Part shown: positions 1 through 12,400 of the stretch, in pieces
How the letters are laid out: every line of letters begins with the position of its first letter
Numbering within the stretch: position 1 is the first letter of the stretch
Source: Halichondria panicea
Taxonomy: Eukaryota > Porifera > Demospongiae > Suberitida > Halichondriidae
Length of the DNA stretch: 64,000 bases
Direction: 5' to 3'
NCBI RefSeq assembly: GCF_963675165.1
Contig: NC_087389.1
Location: forward strand, 3,842,830-3,906,829
The notes under the pieces: generated by a model
The model's database searches: none
Told to the model about the DNA's origin: nothing
What the model saw: the letters and a program-made list of their open reading frames with translations, nothing else
Made by a program: the position numbers and the translations under genes

Positions 1-142
1 CACGCTATGAAGTAACAATTAAAATAAATGTAGCCATAGAAAACGGGGTTCTATGAATATCTAATGTATCGTGATACTATTGTTACATTAATTGCTCATG
101 ATCACTATCGATAAACATGCAGTGATTTAGATGCTGTAGAAT

Positions 143-1897
143 TCAATCCACAAAGTTAGACAATGATGCAAATCTGTTCTGAGTAGGGATCGAATATTGT
201 AATCGAACAGCATGGGCTTGGCGAACAGGTTCGACTGGTGCATCCGGGAGAAGCTCTTTCGTTATTGCATTGTACATAATCCTCCCTTCTTCGTCAAGCA
301 TTGAGTAGAGAGGATCGGGTAAGTTCACGAAAAATCTTTGAAATACTGTTGCAGAGAACATACGACCCAGGCTTGTGTAGGTAAAAGGGCAGCCGAGGAT
401 CTGGTTGAAAGTATTGGCAAGGTGAAGCATGCATTCCCATTGAGCTAAGTAGTGGATCCGATCAAGAGCCTTCATTTGGTTACGGCAATCCTTAATTTCA
501 TCACTGCCTTTACAGAGACACTTTTGAAGGCAGAGAATTAGAGCCAAAATGAAAGCCTTGAATCGATGGTCCACACTTGAGTGAATAGCCATCAACCAAC
601 ACCGGCTTGCAACTACTGCTAATTTCAGATCTTCAGAGACATTCTCCAATTCCGCTGAAATTTGCTTGCACTGAAATACACGTAAAACGATGTCTCTTTG
701 TTTTATTTTGGGCATATCAGGAATATTCAACAAATTGTGTGATCCAAGAATCTCTAAATGCTTCTCATTGAGCGAGGAGGAAACGTTGCGTTCTTCTAAT
801 TTACACAGCGATTTTTGCCTGACCCTCACAATAATTTCAGGGATACTGCCACTTTCATAGCAACTAATGAGAGCACCAATAGCATACAGAAGGACCGAAT
901 TGGTCACTTTCCAAGCAGACTCTCTCTTCATATCTTCAACAACTAGTAGATAATTCCAGATTTTGCTCCCCTTCAGAATATGGCCTACCAAGAAATGCAT
1001 TACATTGCGCGAAAACTCTCCTCTTTTGAAACGAGATACAATCCACTGAGGGACTGATGTACTAAATGCTGAGTGTTGAGACAGGTCTTCAAATGAATGA
1101 GGGACAACTTCATAAAACTTACGATCACTAGCGAGTTCTCCTTGATAATCATCAATGTTTAAAGAGGAGTTATTAAGCTTTTCAACTATTAACTCTACTT
1201 TAGCCTCCTGATCAATTCCTAGCTCAGGTAGTGCATGGCGACCGTGAAAGTCGTTGCCAAGACAGTATGGTAAGAAAAGGCGAATTTGAGGGTGGCTAAA
1301 GCTGCATGTTCGATCAAATTTCTGATAGTGAAAATACTGCACCTCTGTTTTAAGGTCTTGTAAATTGTGCGGTATGAGAATCAGTCCGTGGTTTATGTTA
1401 AAAATGAAGAAATCCGAGTCCAAACCTAAGACGGGACAGCCAAGATGATTTGCAAGTGACACCACATCTCGATCAGCTTCACCATCGGCAACAAAGAACC
1501 TAGCCCCAATGGTTTTACGAACAGCATCGACAAACACAACTTTTGCCAGATTAGGAACAATCATCTTGTTCTTTTTAAGCTGTTCAATCTGAGATTTGGC
1601 CCTACTCAACATCCTAAGTCGCTGTAAAACTCGATCATCACTAGTTGCTGCCTTTTCATTTTCATAATCAATACCATCGACTACCACATAGGCCTCGATT
1701 CCGATAGATTTTAGCATTGTAAAGAAATCTAGAACCTTCTCATAAAACTCACAATAATCACCCCATCCAATTCCACAAAACAGTTGATAGGACAAGCTAA
1801 ATCCATCAATGACAATCCTACTGGAAACTTTTTTCAGGGTTACAAACTCGAAGTGCCCCTTCTCGTTCATGTAGGTGGTTAAGGTCCGAATTCCCAT
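143..1897 (-). CDS. Asteroid-like XPG/FEN1-family nuclease (cassette gene 1, copy A)
   Basis: Intronless gene of 584 residues. I chose the ATG at 1,897 because the protein then begins MGIRTL, the usual XPG N-terminus; the frame runs 7 codons further only from a TTG. The FEN1/XPG metal-binding acidic residues are all present: D31 (VIDG), D74 (VVDG), E140 and D142 (GEADRD), D160 and D162 (LDSDFF), D216 (LGNDFHG). The C-terminal half holds the family motif HYLAQWECMLHLAN and a proline-rich PFTYTSLGRMF stretch. Asteroid/ASTE1 proteins are structure-specific nucleases linked to DNA-end processing in animals; the role here is inferred from family only. Its copy B counterpart is frameshifted, so this is the only intact version of gene 1 in the window. 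Confidence 0.85.
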   Translation of the reverse strand: MGIRTLTTYMNEKGHFEFVTLKKVSSRIVIDGFSLSYQLFCGIGWGDYCEFYEKVLDFFTMLKSIGIEAYVVVDGIDYENEKAATSDDRVLQRLRMLSRAKSQIEQLKKNKMIVPNLAKVVFVDAVRKTIGARFFVADGEADRDVVSLANHLGCPVLGLDSDFFIFNINHGLILIPHNLQDLKTEVQYFHYQKFDRTCSFSHPQIRLFLPYCLGNDFHGRHALPELGIDQEAKVELIVEKLNNSSLNIDDYQGELASDRKFYEVVPHSFEDLSQHSAFSTSVPQWIVSRFKRGEFSRNVMHFLVGHILKGSKIWNYLLVVEDMKRESAWKVTNSVLLYAIGALISCYESGSIPEIIVRVRQKSLCKLEERNVSSSLNEKHLEILGSHNLLNIPDMPKIKQRDIVLRVFQCKQISAELENVSEDLKLAVVASRCWLMAIHSSVDHRFKAFILALILCLQKCLCKGSDEIKDCRNQMKALDRIHYLAQWECMLHLANTFNQILGCPFTYTSLGRMFSATVFQRFFVNLPDPLYSMLDEEGRIMYNAITKELLPDAPVEPVRQAHAVRLQYSIPTQNRFASLSNFVD

Positions 1898-2963
1898 GAT
1901 CAACAATCGATACAGCAATTAAGTTCACAAAAACTTCCTGTCAGTGAATGATCTTGGCCACACACACTACTTGAACACAGTCAGTTTTTGTATAGCTATA
2001 GATCTAATGCACCATTAGCTGTGATCGCCAAAGCAGCAGTGAAATGAAACTAAATTCACTGACCGATAATTATAATACAAAACTGGCTACTATACCTATA
2101 TGGGGAAAAACAATTCCTGAAATTTTGAAAACCACCATATAAGTACTTATATAATAGTATTTGTTCGTTATATAAAAGAGCATTCTTAGAGGCCGTGACA
2201 TCAGCAATCTATACTACTGTAGAAACACATCATTCTTGGAATTGTGAATACCATTTAATAGTACCCACACCACAAAAAAGCCCAAAGGAGACAGCCTGAC
2301 AAAGTCTTACTGAAAAAATGGGAGTCAAAAAGCTGAGCACCTATAATTCTACAAGTTAATTTATTCTACTACCTTCAAAACCACCTTCAAAACCAACGAA
2401 CTGTCTCGAGAAGCTCAACGATTGTATGATTCTGTGTCTGTGTAATATTAGATCCACCCTTAACCCGTTACAAACTTAACTTCAATTGTTCATGTAGAAA
2501 TTTCTTCTGTTCAGCTACAACCGTATATATACAACCCCTTTTCGAATTACGAATCTACAGATGTATAGAATGCTAATTGATACAGTCATGCAATGCTACT
2601 TTGTTTCTTTCAATACTTTATTGTTATGTGTTGGCTGGACCATAATTTGCCATTTTTTGGCCTTGGACCATGGGCTATAATCCGTGGTAAGGCAAAATTG
2701 CTATCCCTCAAATAGGTGATACCATTGAAAGGTGGCAATGAAGACATTTACTTTTGAAATACACTCGAGGCAGGACAGAGTGAAATTTAGTGATAGGCAC
2801 ACCAATAGCCTGAATTATATGCAACTTAGTGTCTATAGAAATTCAAGCTTCATGAAATGCGTTTGTTTAGGCAAAATCACATGTTTACCCTATTTCCGTG
2901 TATCAAATGTGTGCCGTGACAGTATCATTCGCTGATACACAAAGATTAATACACAGTCATGTA
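1898..2963. other. Gene-free 5' flank of cassette gene 1
   Basis: AT-rich sequence between the nuclease start and the MITE. Only short spurious ORFs are visible. The same sequence recurs in copy B, where 955 extra bases are present after the point equivalent to about 2,197. No promoter element can be called with confidence. Confidence 0.6.
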
Positions 2964-3606
2964 CAGTGCATGCATCCAGTAGAATACCACAAATGTGTGA
3001 GTAGTTGTACTTAAATGTATCTTAACTAAGAAATTGCACTGATACCATTGTGTAGGTGAATGAATATAAAGCTTATTTAAAAATATTTCCCCAAAAGTTG
3101 TTAGTTGTTATTGTGAGAAATCAAAAACGGGGTGATCGTAAAAAAAAATGTGTGTAACATTAATTATCTCTGGAACTAAAGTATTTTTGGGACAATTTTT
3201 TCTTATCAAAAGTTAGAAAATTTATTTAAGTAATAATGTCTGGACCCTAGCCGTAAGATCTTCTTCAAATCTCTCCCTAACCGAAACGGAAAACTAGCAA
3301 TTGTTCGCACTGCAAAGGATGTGTACGCAACATTGAACCTTTTACATAATTATAGCCAAACTATCTATAGATGTTGTGAAAGTTCCAAAACGTAGCCGGA
3401 AACCATTGGCCTTTTCTCTCCCTATCCGATTACCCAATAACAATTGTTTACTCAACCTTAATACATTTTTGGATACCCTGTAGCTTATCATTCACCTATA
3501 CACATGCACTGGTATCAGCACATTTTCTTAGAATGGTTAGATATTTACATTTAAGTACAACTACTCACATATTTGTGGTATATAGTTTATAGGATTGGAT
3601 GCACTG
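2964..3606. mobile_element. Mariner/Tc1-like MITE, cassette copy A
   Basis: Ends are CAGTGCATGCATCCAG on the left and GGATGCACTG on the right, each flanked by TA. The two arms stay complementary for well over 100 bases (for example ACCACAAATGTGTGAG against its complement near 3,580). There is no transposase ORF. Related copies lie at 20,388, 32,772 and 60,743; the last has a clean TA target duplication. Confidence 0.85.
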
Positions 3607-3700
3607 TACACAATACACATTTTTTGGTTTTACTTTCACAACAGTCTCAGTCTTCTTACTAGGTATAGTCTTGGGAGCAGCATAGGTTTAACAAACAGGT

Positions 3701-5060
3701 TCAACTTGTGAGGAGAAGTTCTTTCGTTATCGCTTCGTACATACAAGCACCTTCGAAGTCAAACCTTGTATGAACGCCTGAACCACTTGTAAAAAACCTG
3801 TGAAATACTATTCCTGAGAACATTCGGCCCAGACTAGTGTAAGTAAATGGATAGTTCAGAATTTGATTGAATGAATTTGCAAGGTGGAGCATGCATTCCC
3901 ACTGTGCTAAATAGTGGATCCGGCGAAGGCGAGCCATTGAGGGTTCTTGGTAATGTCCCGCTTTATCTATCTGTCAAGCTCCCCTACACGTTTGAAAGCA
4001 AAAAACTATAGTGCTGAAATGAAAGCCCCAAAATTATAATCAACATTGTAAAATTTTCAGCCAGCATCGGCTTGCAATTACCGCTAACTTCAGCTTTTCC
4101 CAAAGTCTTTGAAACCGATTTGCAGTGAAATACACGTAAAATAATTTTCTCTCTATCTAGTAGGGGCATATCAGAGATAGTTTGTAGGTCATGTGACCTG
4201 AGTATACTTAAATGCTTTAACGAGATCTAGAGGTTGATTTCATTGTCGACAGGTGAACACAAGCAGTCCTGCCGACTTTTCACAACAATGCTGGGGATCC
4301 TGTCCCTTTGATAGCAACTAAGCAGAGCACCGATAAAATACAAAAGGATGGAATCAGTCAATTTCCAAGCAGATTCTAGTTTTAAATCTTCAACCACTAA
4401 TATATACTTTCAGATTTGTTTCCCCTCTAGAAGATCCACGGCCAAGAAATGCATTGCGGTATGAGAAAATTCTCCTCTCTTGAAACGAGATACAATCCAC
4501 TGAGGGACTGATGTACTAAACGCTAAGTGTTGAGACATGTATTCAAAAGAACGAGGAACAACTTCATAGAACTTACGATCACTAGCGAGTTCTGCTTGAT
4601 AATCATCAACGTTTAAAGAGGATGTTCTAAGTTTTTTATACTAGCTCTACTTTAGCATCTTGATCAATTCCTAGCTCAGGTAGTGCATGGCGACCGTGAA
4701 AGTCATTTCCAAGACAGTACAGTAAGAAGAGGCAGATTTTCGGGTGGCTAAAGGTGAACTTTTGATCAAATTTTCGACAGTCAAAATACTTTATTTAAAA
4801 ATTTTCGGGCATGACTATGATGCAATAGAAAAAATCCGAGTCCAAACCTAAGCCAAGATGATTTGCAAGTGACACCACATCTCGATCAGCTGTTTCACGG
4901 ACAGCATCAACAATTTAAACACTACTTTTGCCAGAGTAGGAACAATCACCTCGTTCTTTTTAAGCCGTTCAATCTGAGATTCGACCTTATACTCAACGCC
5001 TTAAGCCGCTGTAAAACTCGATCGTTACTAGTTGCTGCTCTGTACAAAATTTAAGACAGT
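3701..5060 (-). pseudogene. Decayed asteroid-like nuclease (cassette pseudogene, copy A)
   Basis: Read on the minus strand, this holds fragments of a second asteroid-like protein in order. The N-terminal linker (about residues 85-120 of the family) is near 5,040-4,920. Central pieces follow near 4,700-4,440, then the IILRVFHCKSVSKTL segment at 3,984-4,169 and the C-terminal RIHYLAQWECMLHLAN block at 3,701-3,937. The pieces are in different frames with several stops, and the first about 80 codons are not visible. It is most similar to the intact gene at 28,393 by eye. It shares decay with its copy B twin, so it was already dead before the duplication. Confidence 0.8.
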
Positions 5061-5296
5061 ATTCATCACCTCTGAAGCAGAATCTTTAGTCACATCTTCG
5101 ATGGCTAACAATTGTAAATTAAAACTATCTGGCACAATAAATACACAATGGACGCTGAATAAGGAAAAGAGGCAAAATAACAAGACAATGTATGTCTATA
5201 AGGTGCTATAAACCTAAGTTTATTCATTACTACACATCAGGTGACTATTTCGGATAACATAAATTGTTAATACACATTTATTATATTAACATCGAA

Positions 5297-7030
5297 ATGG
5301 GAGTACCCAAGTTGAAGAAGTTTGTGTCCAGTAGCAAAGGATGGGACACAATACAAGTGTCAGGCGAAGTAGTCATCGATGGCAACTCACTCTGCTATAA
5401 TCTGAACAAACAGCATGAGTGGAAGTTTGGAGGTGATTACAAAGAGTTCTATGAAACGGTTACAGTGTACATTCGAGAGCTCAAGGCATTAGGAATAGAG
5501 CCGTACATTGTGGTGGATGGTATGGATCACGATAACAGCAAGTATCAGACGTACATAGCGAGAAACGAAGAGCGTATCAATGGAATTGCTAACAGCCAAT
5601 CCCTAGGCACAGCACCACGCAACATTGTTCGTCCACTGTTCATACATACTGTGTTTCTTGATGCACTGAGAGACTTGAAGACAAAATTCTTCATAGCAGA
5701 CGGAGAGGCAGATCGAGATATTGCATCACTTGCCAATAGTTTATCTTGCCCTGTTATCAGTGAAGATTCAGACTTCTTTATTTTCAACATTGAAGCTGGC
5801 TACATACCATTGACAGGTGGTGACCAACAAACACGAATTGATTTTCAAAAGCCAGTCAAACGATTTCAGTATAAAGAATTCGATAAAAGCTTAAAACTGA
5901 ACGAAGAACAGCGGCTGTTCTTTCCTTTTATCCTAGGCAATGACTTCCATAAGGGTGTTTCACGGTCCTCACTGCAATTAACCTCACGCACACCACTCCA
6001 CGACATCTCAAGAAAACTAGCAATGCTAGATTTCAGCAATGCAACTTTGACACGATTCGTTTGTCCGAACCCCACAAGCCAGATGGAAAATATCAAATTG
6101 TACTACAGAGGGACAGCTCGATCATTTGATGACCTTGCATCTACCAGTTCACTTCTGGAGTTGTATCCACACACCCCGGAGTGGATCATGCAGGAGTACA
6201 AGAATGGTAGGTTCATGGCTCCAATAATGAGTCTTGCAACTTGCCCTACTACAAAGCGGTGGCGACACACAATAGTAGTCGAAGATTTCAGTCAACAAAG
6301 CGCGTGGAAGGTTACAAAAATTGGAAGAAAATTTATCATTGGGGCTTTACTTGGTGACCAAGCAAACAAGCATCAGATAGTGACAACCGAAATTAAGCCA
6401 CCACCACCTGACAACTCAAAACTTGCATTGGTGGACACCGAAGTCATCTTAGCTCCAAAGCACACCAAAATTCTACCTGTGCCACTAAAAGATGTTCCAC
6501 AAATGCCAGTCACCGTTCGCAAAGAGATAATGTATCGTGTGTTTCACTATACAGAGCCTGCTGAGTCGGACATTCCTGAGGGGCTACAGTTAGCCATGAT
6601 CGCAGGGCGCTGCTGGGTACGTAAAGTAGTTTGCGACAATACACACCTGATTCAGTCGCTCGTATGCTGTATTCTAACCTGCTATGGCCATTTTCAAATG
6701 ATTGATCGAAAAGACGGATGTAAGCTAGCTCAACATGAGATGCTGTTTTTTCTACACTCCTATGCTCAGTGGCAGTGTCTACTACATCACGTTATCGCGT
6801 TTAACCAAGTTCTAAGCCACCCCTTTCCATACACAAGCCCTGCTAGGCTATTCTCTTCAAGTTTACTTCTACACTTCTACCAGCAGACCTCACAGGTCCT
6901 ACAAGAAAAGATGGACACATTGGCAACGAGTATGCTACAAATAATTACAGAGAGCAAGTATTCTACTGAAAGTTTGAAAGATATTGAACTAGAGCCTTCG
7001 CAGACAAAGAAACGTCGCACTACATACTGA
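5297..7030 (+). CDS. Asteroid-like XPG/FEN1-family nuclease (cassette gene 2, copy A)
   Basis: Intronless gene of 577 residues starting MGVPKL at 5,297; the frame opens upstream at 5,264 but the XPG family begins at this methionine. Active-site acids are retained: D28, D74, E137, D139, D157, D159 and D216. The C-terminal half contains the AQWQCLLHHVIAFNQVL motif shared with the other asteroid-like genes here, and the protein ends in a basic tail (KKRRTTY) that could be a nuclear signal. It is divergent in sequence from cassette gene 1, so the two are old paralogues, whereas it is almost identical to the copy at 22,727. The biochemical role is inferred from family: metal-dependent DNA nuclease, probably nuclear. 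Confidence 0.85.
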   Translation: MGVPKLKKFVSSSKGWDTIQVSGEVVIDGNSLCYNLNKQHEWKFGGDYKEFYETVTVYIRELKALGIEPYIVVDGMDHDNSKYQTYIARNEERINGIANSQSLGTAPRNIVRPLFIHTVFLDALRDLKTKFFIADGEADRDIASLANSLSCPVISEDSDFFIFNIEAGYIPLTGGDQQTRIDFQKPVKRFQYKEFDKSLKLNEEQRLFFPFILGNDFHKGVSRSSLQLTSRTPLHDISRKLAMLDFSNATLTRFVCPNPTSQMENIKLYYRGTARSFDDLASTSSLLELYPHTPEWIMQEYKNGRFMAPIMSLATCPTTKRWRHTIVVEDFSQQSAWKVTKIGRKFIIGALLGDQANKHQIVTTEIKPPPPDNSKLALVDTEVILAPKHTKILPVPLKDVPQMPVTVRKEIMYRVFHYTEPAESDIPEGLQLAMIAGRCWVRKVVCDNTHLIQSLVCCILTCYGHFQMIDRKDGCKLAQHEMLFFLHSYAQWQCLLHHVIAFNQVLSHPFPYTSPARLFSSSLLLHFYQQTSQVLQEKMDTLATSMLQIITESKYSTESLKDIELEPSQTKKRRTTY

Positions 7031-7569
7031 ACTATAAGTATATATATATATCGTAAGGTGACAGGTATTATTATTAAATGCGACTTTAGAGTTTTATACC
7101 GACCATTTTTCAAATTATCCGTGAATTTAGTTTCCTCTCATTTGCTAACATCACATGCAGTAAATGTTAATAAATTTATAGAGTGCACATAATATGCAAT
7201 AGTGTATATTGAAATTTTAATTGAAATACATTGAAGATCATAAATGCACTAAAAACATAGTGATTCAGTATCGTTATGCATACAAGCAACAAAGTCATGC
7301 CACAGTGAAAGCAAAATTAAAATCAATACAATCCATGCACAATGAAATGCAAAAAATCGGTCACAACGATTAAAGTGTTTATGTGGTAATATTTCTCTTT
7401 ACAACCAGCTCCAAACCTATAGTCAAAATACAAGCTTCCACAATTACGCTATCATGCACAAACCTGTTAATATACAGCATTTTATTAGAATCTGTTCATC
7501 TCTTTCGGGAAAATGTGTTCCGACTCAATGCATGCATGGTCATGTATGAACAGAGCCATATATTATGCC
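7031..7569. other. Gene-free 3' flank of cassette gene 2
   Basis: AT-rich, with no coding signal beyond short chance ORFs. It is shared almost base for base with 24,461-25,030 in copy B. Confidence 0.5.
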
Positions 7570-8411
7570 AACAGAAGGAACAGTTGTTGATCACAACACC
7601 ACGAAAGAAAATTTACGGAACTAACTGTTCATCTCAACAACACCGACTGAGGAAGAAATATCTACTAATCGAAAAATCAATCTCACAGCTCAAAGAAAGA
7701 ATCGAAGTATTGCAGGATCTCTCGAAGCCTTCGCTGAATATCTACCGTAGACAATCAACAAATCTTGACTGTGCATGGCATAGAGATTGAATAATAAAAT
7801 AATATAATTATACTATTCATGCACTCCTGATTATAGCAACTGTTTTTAAATGTACCTGCAGGTGTAACAGAAGAACCCGTTGTTGATCACAACACCACGA
7901 AAGAAGATTTCAGAGCTGACACGTATCGAGCTATCTGTTCATCTCAACAACACGAAAGAAGAACACATCAATCAACAAATATCGACTGGGGCACAAAGTT
8001 CAGAGTTCATAATTATAATCATAATATATTACTATCAACGTAAATCGTCTCTCAAATTGCACTGTCTGCATGTGCATGCAAAGTCATATCATATCCCTGT
8101 AAAGCCAGTTGTTGATCACATGCAACAAGACGTTCACCGGCATAGAGTTCCTTATATCAAATACATAATAGATGCTCTGCACCCAAATCAACATAGCCTT
8201 AGCTTGTGACTTTAGTCTTTACATTACGTTTGCTTGCTTGAACAGAGCCACACGCATACCTGCCATCACGAAAAACCAGCTGTTGATTACAACACCACGA
8301 AAGAAGATTTCACATGCAGCTGACAAAGCTATCAGCTCATCTCAACAACACGAAAGAAACAAATTTCACCGTTGACAATCAAAATGCATAACTCGACTGT
8401 GGCATAGAGTT
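7570..8411. repeat. Degenerate interspersed-unit array (TTGTTGATCACAACACCACG), copy A
   Basis: Three to four irregular units each start with a match to TTGTTGATCACAACACCACG followed by AAAGAA (near 7,577, 7,877 and 8,279, with a shorter match near 8,110). Each then has a CATCTCAACAACACGAAAG-like block (7,631, 7,937, 8,338) and often ends near an ATCAACAAAT...CGACTG...GGCATAGAG motif. Unit lengths vary from about 130 to 300 bases, so this is not a simple satellite. The array lies downstream of nuclease gene 2 in both cassette copies. Confidence 0.75.
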
Positions 8412-8847
8412 AATTTATACTTTGACATGATTGCAGATTGCAGACGGACAGATCTTCACGAAATTTCTTGATAGAGTTCGACAAAATCATCAAACAGTAC
8501 TCACAAAAGTTATTTCGCAATAGCTAGTGTAAATTAAACTATTATAGCTACATAGACACAGTGGCATGGTGGCTAATCCACATACAAGTTTTTTACTTAT
8601 GCTAGTAGCTACACATACATGTCCAACAGCATGGTCACTTTATGAAACCAAGCGAAGGATCACGTGAGCTATAGTGTGTGGGATTTGATATCATAGAGAT
8701 CTCCACGATAATTGCACCAGTTGACAAAAGGAACCCACAGCATGTCCGGCTTGAGCAACGTGCCATGCACATGCATGCACAGTGCATGGTACTCTCAATA
8801 CTCATGGTAAGAGAATAAAGTTACCATTATATATATCATCGTTTTGG

Positions 8848-8904
8848 AGACTCTATAATTATATACAGACTCTATAATTATATACAGACTCTATAATTAT
8901 ATAC
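8848..8904. repeat. 19-bp tandem repeat, three units
   Basis: Three perfect units of AGACTCTATAATTATATAC. Copy B has only two units at the equivalent place (26,325-26,362), so the array has changed length since the duplication. Confidence 0.95.
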
Positions 8905-9489
8905 AAGGTATAGCTGTACACTCACACTATGTAAGAGTCAAAATAAATAACTTGGGTGCATTATAATTATGCTTCAACACTGCATGCACAAGTCGAATGT
9001 TTTATGCCGACTGCACTGCATGCAATAACATTACGGGTTATATATATATTTTTTATGACGTTATAATTATAAGCTTGTATGAAGTTAGATATAATCATGC
9101 AATTCACTATCTCAATTCCTCAAAGATGACTTGCATGCTTGTACGTGACTACAATCAACCAAAGTATGTCTGGAGACAGCTTATCAGAGGTCCTGTGTCA
9201 ACTATAATATTATTACCCGATCTGCGGCATAGTCCATGAGTCACATGAAGCACAACAATTCCAACCACATCAATTTCAACACAATTCACATACTGTACAT
9301 CTTAATGCCTATATATATAATAAGCAACTAAAAACTTGGATTAAAATCACTTAGTGGGACAATCGCTTCAAGTGCATTGGTTCACATACCAACGTTATAG
9401 CAGCACAAGCAAGGAGTAGAGAATAAGTAGTCACTACGTCCCAACTAAATTCGGACATATAGTGCTACGTAAAGCAAATGCATATTCAC
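8905..9489. other. Gene-free junction between copy A and the last visible exportin-5 exon
   Basis: Copy A ends at 9,034. The remaining bases are AT-rich intron-like sequence with no coding signal. An exportin-5 intron must begin at 9,489 (minus strand, donor GTGAAT) and run leftward through here. Confidence 0.6.
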
Positions 9490-12400
9490 CTTGCCCAGGT
9501 TCAAGTTTCTTCTGGACCATCTGCTCAGTGACGGTGAGAGCTTCTACAGCAGCTGTTCTTGGAATCAGAAGAGACACTTGACTAAGTATCTTTACCATCT
9601 TACCACAAAATGCTAGAAAGTAAGTTGTTGCACTTATATGTAATGTACATTTGCAAGTTAGTGCTGCACATACAATACAGTAAGCTTCATGTACAATACA
9701 ATTACCACACAGTTAGGGTTTAGATAAACAGTATGCTTACTCGCAAAGAAGAGCATAAAGTCATCCGCCCCATCAAAGTCCAGACGGGAATACTCTGAAC
9801 TGACATGGTCGTACACATCAGGGTCACCCACCTACAATACATGCAGGGCAAGCACAAGAGTTATATCAGTATATATGTGAGCACTTCTATAACTTCGTGA
9901 TAATCCAGCGGCATATATGATTAGTAGGCATGGGAAAAAGGGGCTGGTGCAGTATTAAAAACTTGGGGTGTCCATAGTCTCGAATACCAGCCGGTTCTCA
10001 TTGTAGCGTGGGAGGGAGAGAACCGTCTGGTTACTCTGGGCATACTTTTCTGTCCTCGGACGGAATGTTGGTAGAGTATATTCATTGGAGCCTTACCCGC
10101 AAGAATGTAACATAGCTTTCAAGAATATAACAGTTTTATTTAGTGCGCACTAAATTGTGGGTTATTATCACGTGATTAACAGGATGATCACATTCCTGAC
10201 TGACAGAACGCTCCGCCCAGAGTAACCAGACGGTTCTCTCCCTCCCACGCTACAATGAGAACCGGCTGGTATTCGAGACTAGGGTGTCCACATTTGGTGC
10301 CATTATCGAATTGTATGAAATCTTTGGAAAAGCCTCCAAAATAAGTGCACTACCTGCTTTCATTGTTTCAATGACACACGTTTTAATGACAGTAGGGCTG
10401 ACTTTGAAAGTTGAAGATAAAATCAACTATAGTATCTTAGCAACATGCACAATGAGATAAAACCTCTGCCAACCAAGCCCATGGCCAGCAGCACTGGCTT
10501 CCGCACATGCACAGGTGCTGATGAGGTCAACAAGATATCATACCACTGATCACTATGGTATGCAGGTAAAGGACACAACAACAGATAATATGGCGGAAAC
10601 TTGGTGAGGGATAAACATTATTGAGAAAATTAAGCTTTTTAAATCAAAAAATATGGCTATCAACAGTTTGCAAAATGTTCATTGTATGAATTAATGCTTG
10701 ATTTTCTCGAATGTTTCTCCCTCACAAAGCTTCCCGTGCTGACCTTGAGCAGTTTCTGTCGGGCTATTGTGAGGAGGTGTGTGAGGTGGTCCTTGAACAC
10801 TGGGTGGTCCTTCAGGTGATTGTGGGAGAGGAACGTGATCCACACATCAGCTGACGTCAGGCTCAGCAGCAGCATGTGTAAGCGGGAGGAATGAAGTTGC
10901 ATCAAAACTGTACAGGATGCTTGTTTTTAGACTAAAGTTGCAGTATGCCACTATGTTAGCGGATGCAAAATATTGTATAGTGGAACCCCTTTTAAAAGGC
11001 CACCAATGAAAAAGGCCAACTGTAATACAGGCACCAGTTGTGTATACAAAACAACCCTCAACAAAGGCTACTTCCGCTCACAACAGCAAAAAGTGTACTA
11101 CAAAAGCCAATGTACACCTTAGATTCAGTGTATGAAAGTAACTAGGCATAAATATATAATGCTACATGCACAATGACAGCGCTAGCTACCTGGCTGTCGT
11201 GCTTAGTGAACTCAGCCACAACCTGGAGGTACAGTTCCAGAGCCTCCGGAGGCTTGAATGTCAGAGAGTATGTCTGCAGGGACAAGAAACAAGGGCCTGA
11301 TAACAGACACACAACCATCATTGATACCACACAGATAACATTCCAGCGTATAAAGACTGACTGCACCACACTGAAAAAACATAACAGTAATCAGATGTCC
11401 CACCTGTCCACATAATGTACATATATGGCTACAAAGGTTGATAAGGGAATATTGTAGGGTTAGGTTTGCTATTGATGAGAAAGCTGTTTTTGAGCAAGCC
11501 CAATATTAACAGTGCCCCAGTCTCACAGGAGCTGTTTGAGCTAGTGCATCCCCACATTACAGACAGAGTAATTAATACTAAGAGTTTAAGCCTGACTATA
11601 TGTGGTACAATAGTGACGTTGGGAGTGGTGGTCTGTGCACTGCACATGAGGGCAGATCCCTGCACTCACCCAGAGCAGTGCCAGCTGAGAGGTGCCCAAG
11701 TGGACCAGGACTTGACACACCCTCTTCAGGAACACGTATTGCTCCTCCACCACACCTTGCGAGTTGGCCAGTCTGCAAACACAGATATGTACTAAATAAT
11801 AGTTTACATGCCTTCACTATACAACAGAGTACATTGACCTTCAAGGTCACACATGTACTTTGTCATATGACAAGACAAGCCTCGAATTTGTTAACACTAA
11901 GCTGCAATGCTAAAGATAAGATTACTATTATACACATATGAATGTTTGAGGGAATGAAAGTGGCAGCAATACGCATTCTATACATAATTGTACCAGCCCA
12001 AAAAAAGTAAAAGATTACCACAATGATGTAATGTCCTTCAAACCTTACATTGAAGCAGCCATGATTCCATTGAGAGCTTCAGTGGAGAGAAGCAATGAGA
12101 GAATCGTGGTCCTGTCTCCCTCTGTCTTGCAAACATCACCCTGAAATCAAGTTAACACTACTTAACTACCATTGTGTAGTCAAAGAACATGTGCTTGATC
12201 GACAGCAAAATAATACGTACTTTTCTGGAGAGGATAGGCAGTAGACACTCACAGGCGACAGTCTTAAGTTCCTCCATCCCTATGAGGTTGTAGAGGAGCT
12301 TAATGAGCTTGGCGTCCTCCATCAGGAGGGTGGGAAACTCCACCCACTCCACAAAGCTGACTATCGTGCTCAGGGCAGTTTGACGAAGGGGCTCCGACAG

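Larger units (their letters stand above)
2..9034. repeat. Asteroid-nuclease cassette, copy A (segmental duplication)
   Basis: This stretch is collinear and nearly identical with 16,470-26,499 (copy B). It carries a minus-strand nuclease gene, a mariner-like MITE, a nuclease pseudogene, a plus-strand nuclease gene and a repeat tail. Homology to copy B stops after the shared ATAACATTAC at 9,025-9,034. On the left it starts at about position 2, so copy A may extend only marginally or not at all beyond the window. The few indels between copies (a 955-bp block, VNTR changes, single-base shifts) argue for true duplicates rather than one assembly artefact. The cassette lies downstream of the last visible exportin-5 exon in that gene's direction. 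Confidence 0.9.

Noticed and set aside
2732-2935. 67-codon plus-strand ORF in copy A
   Set aside because: It is broken in copies B and C and lacks any family match.
7570-8411. Repeat array next to nuclease genes as a CRISPR-like memory
   Set aside because: Units are uneven, degenerate and share their intervening sequence; copies A and B have the same intervals, so there is no sign of spacer acquisition.
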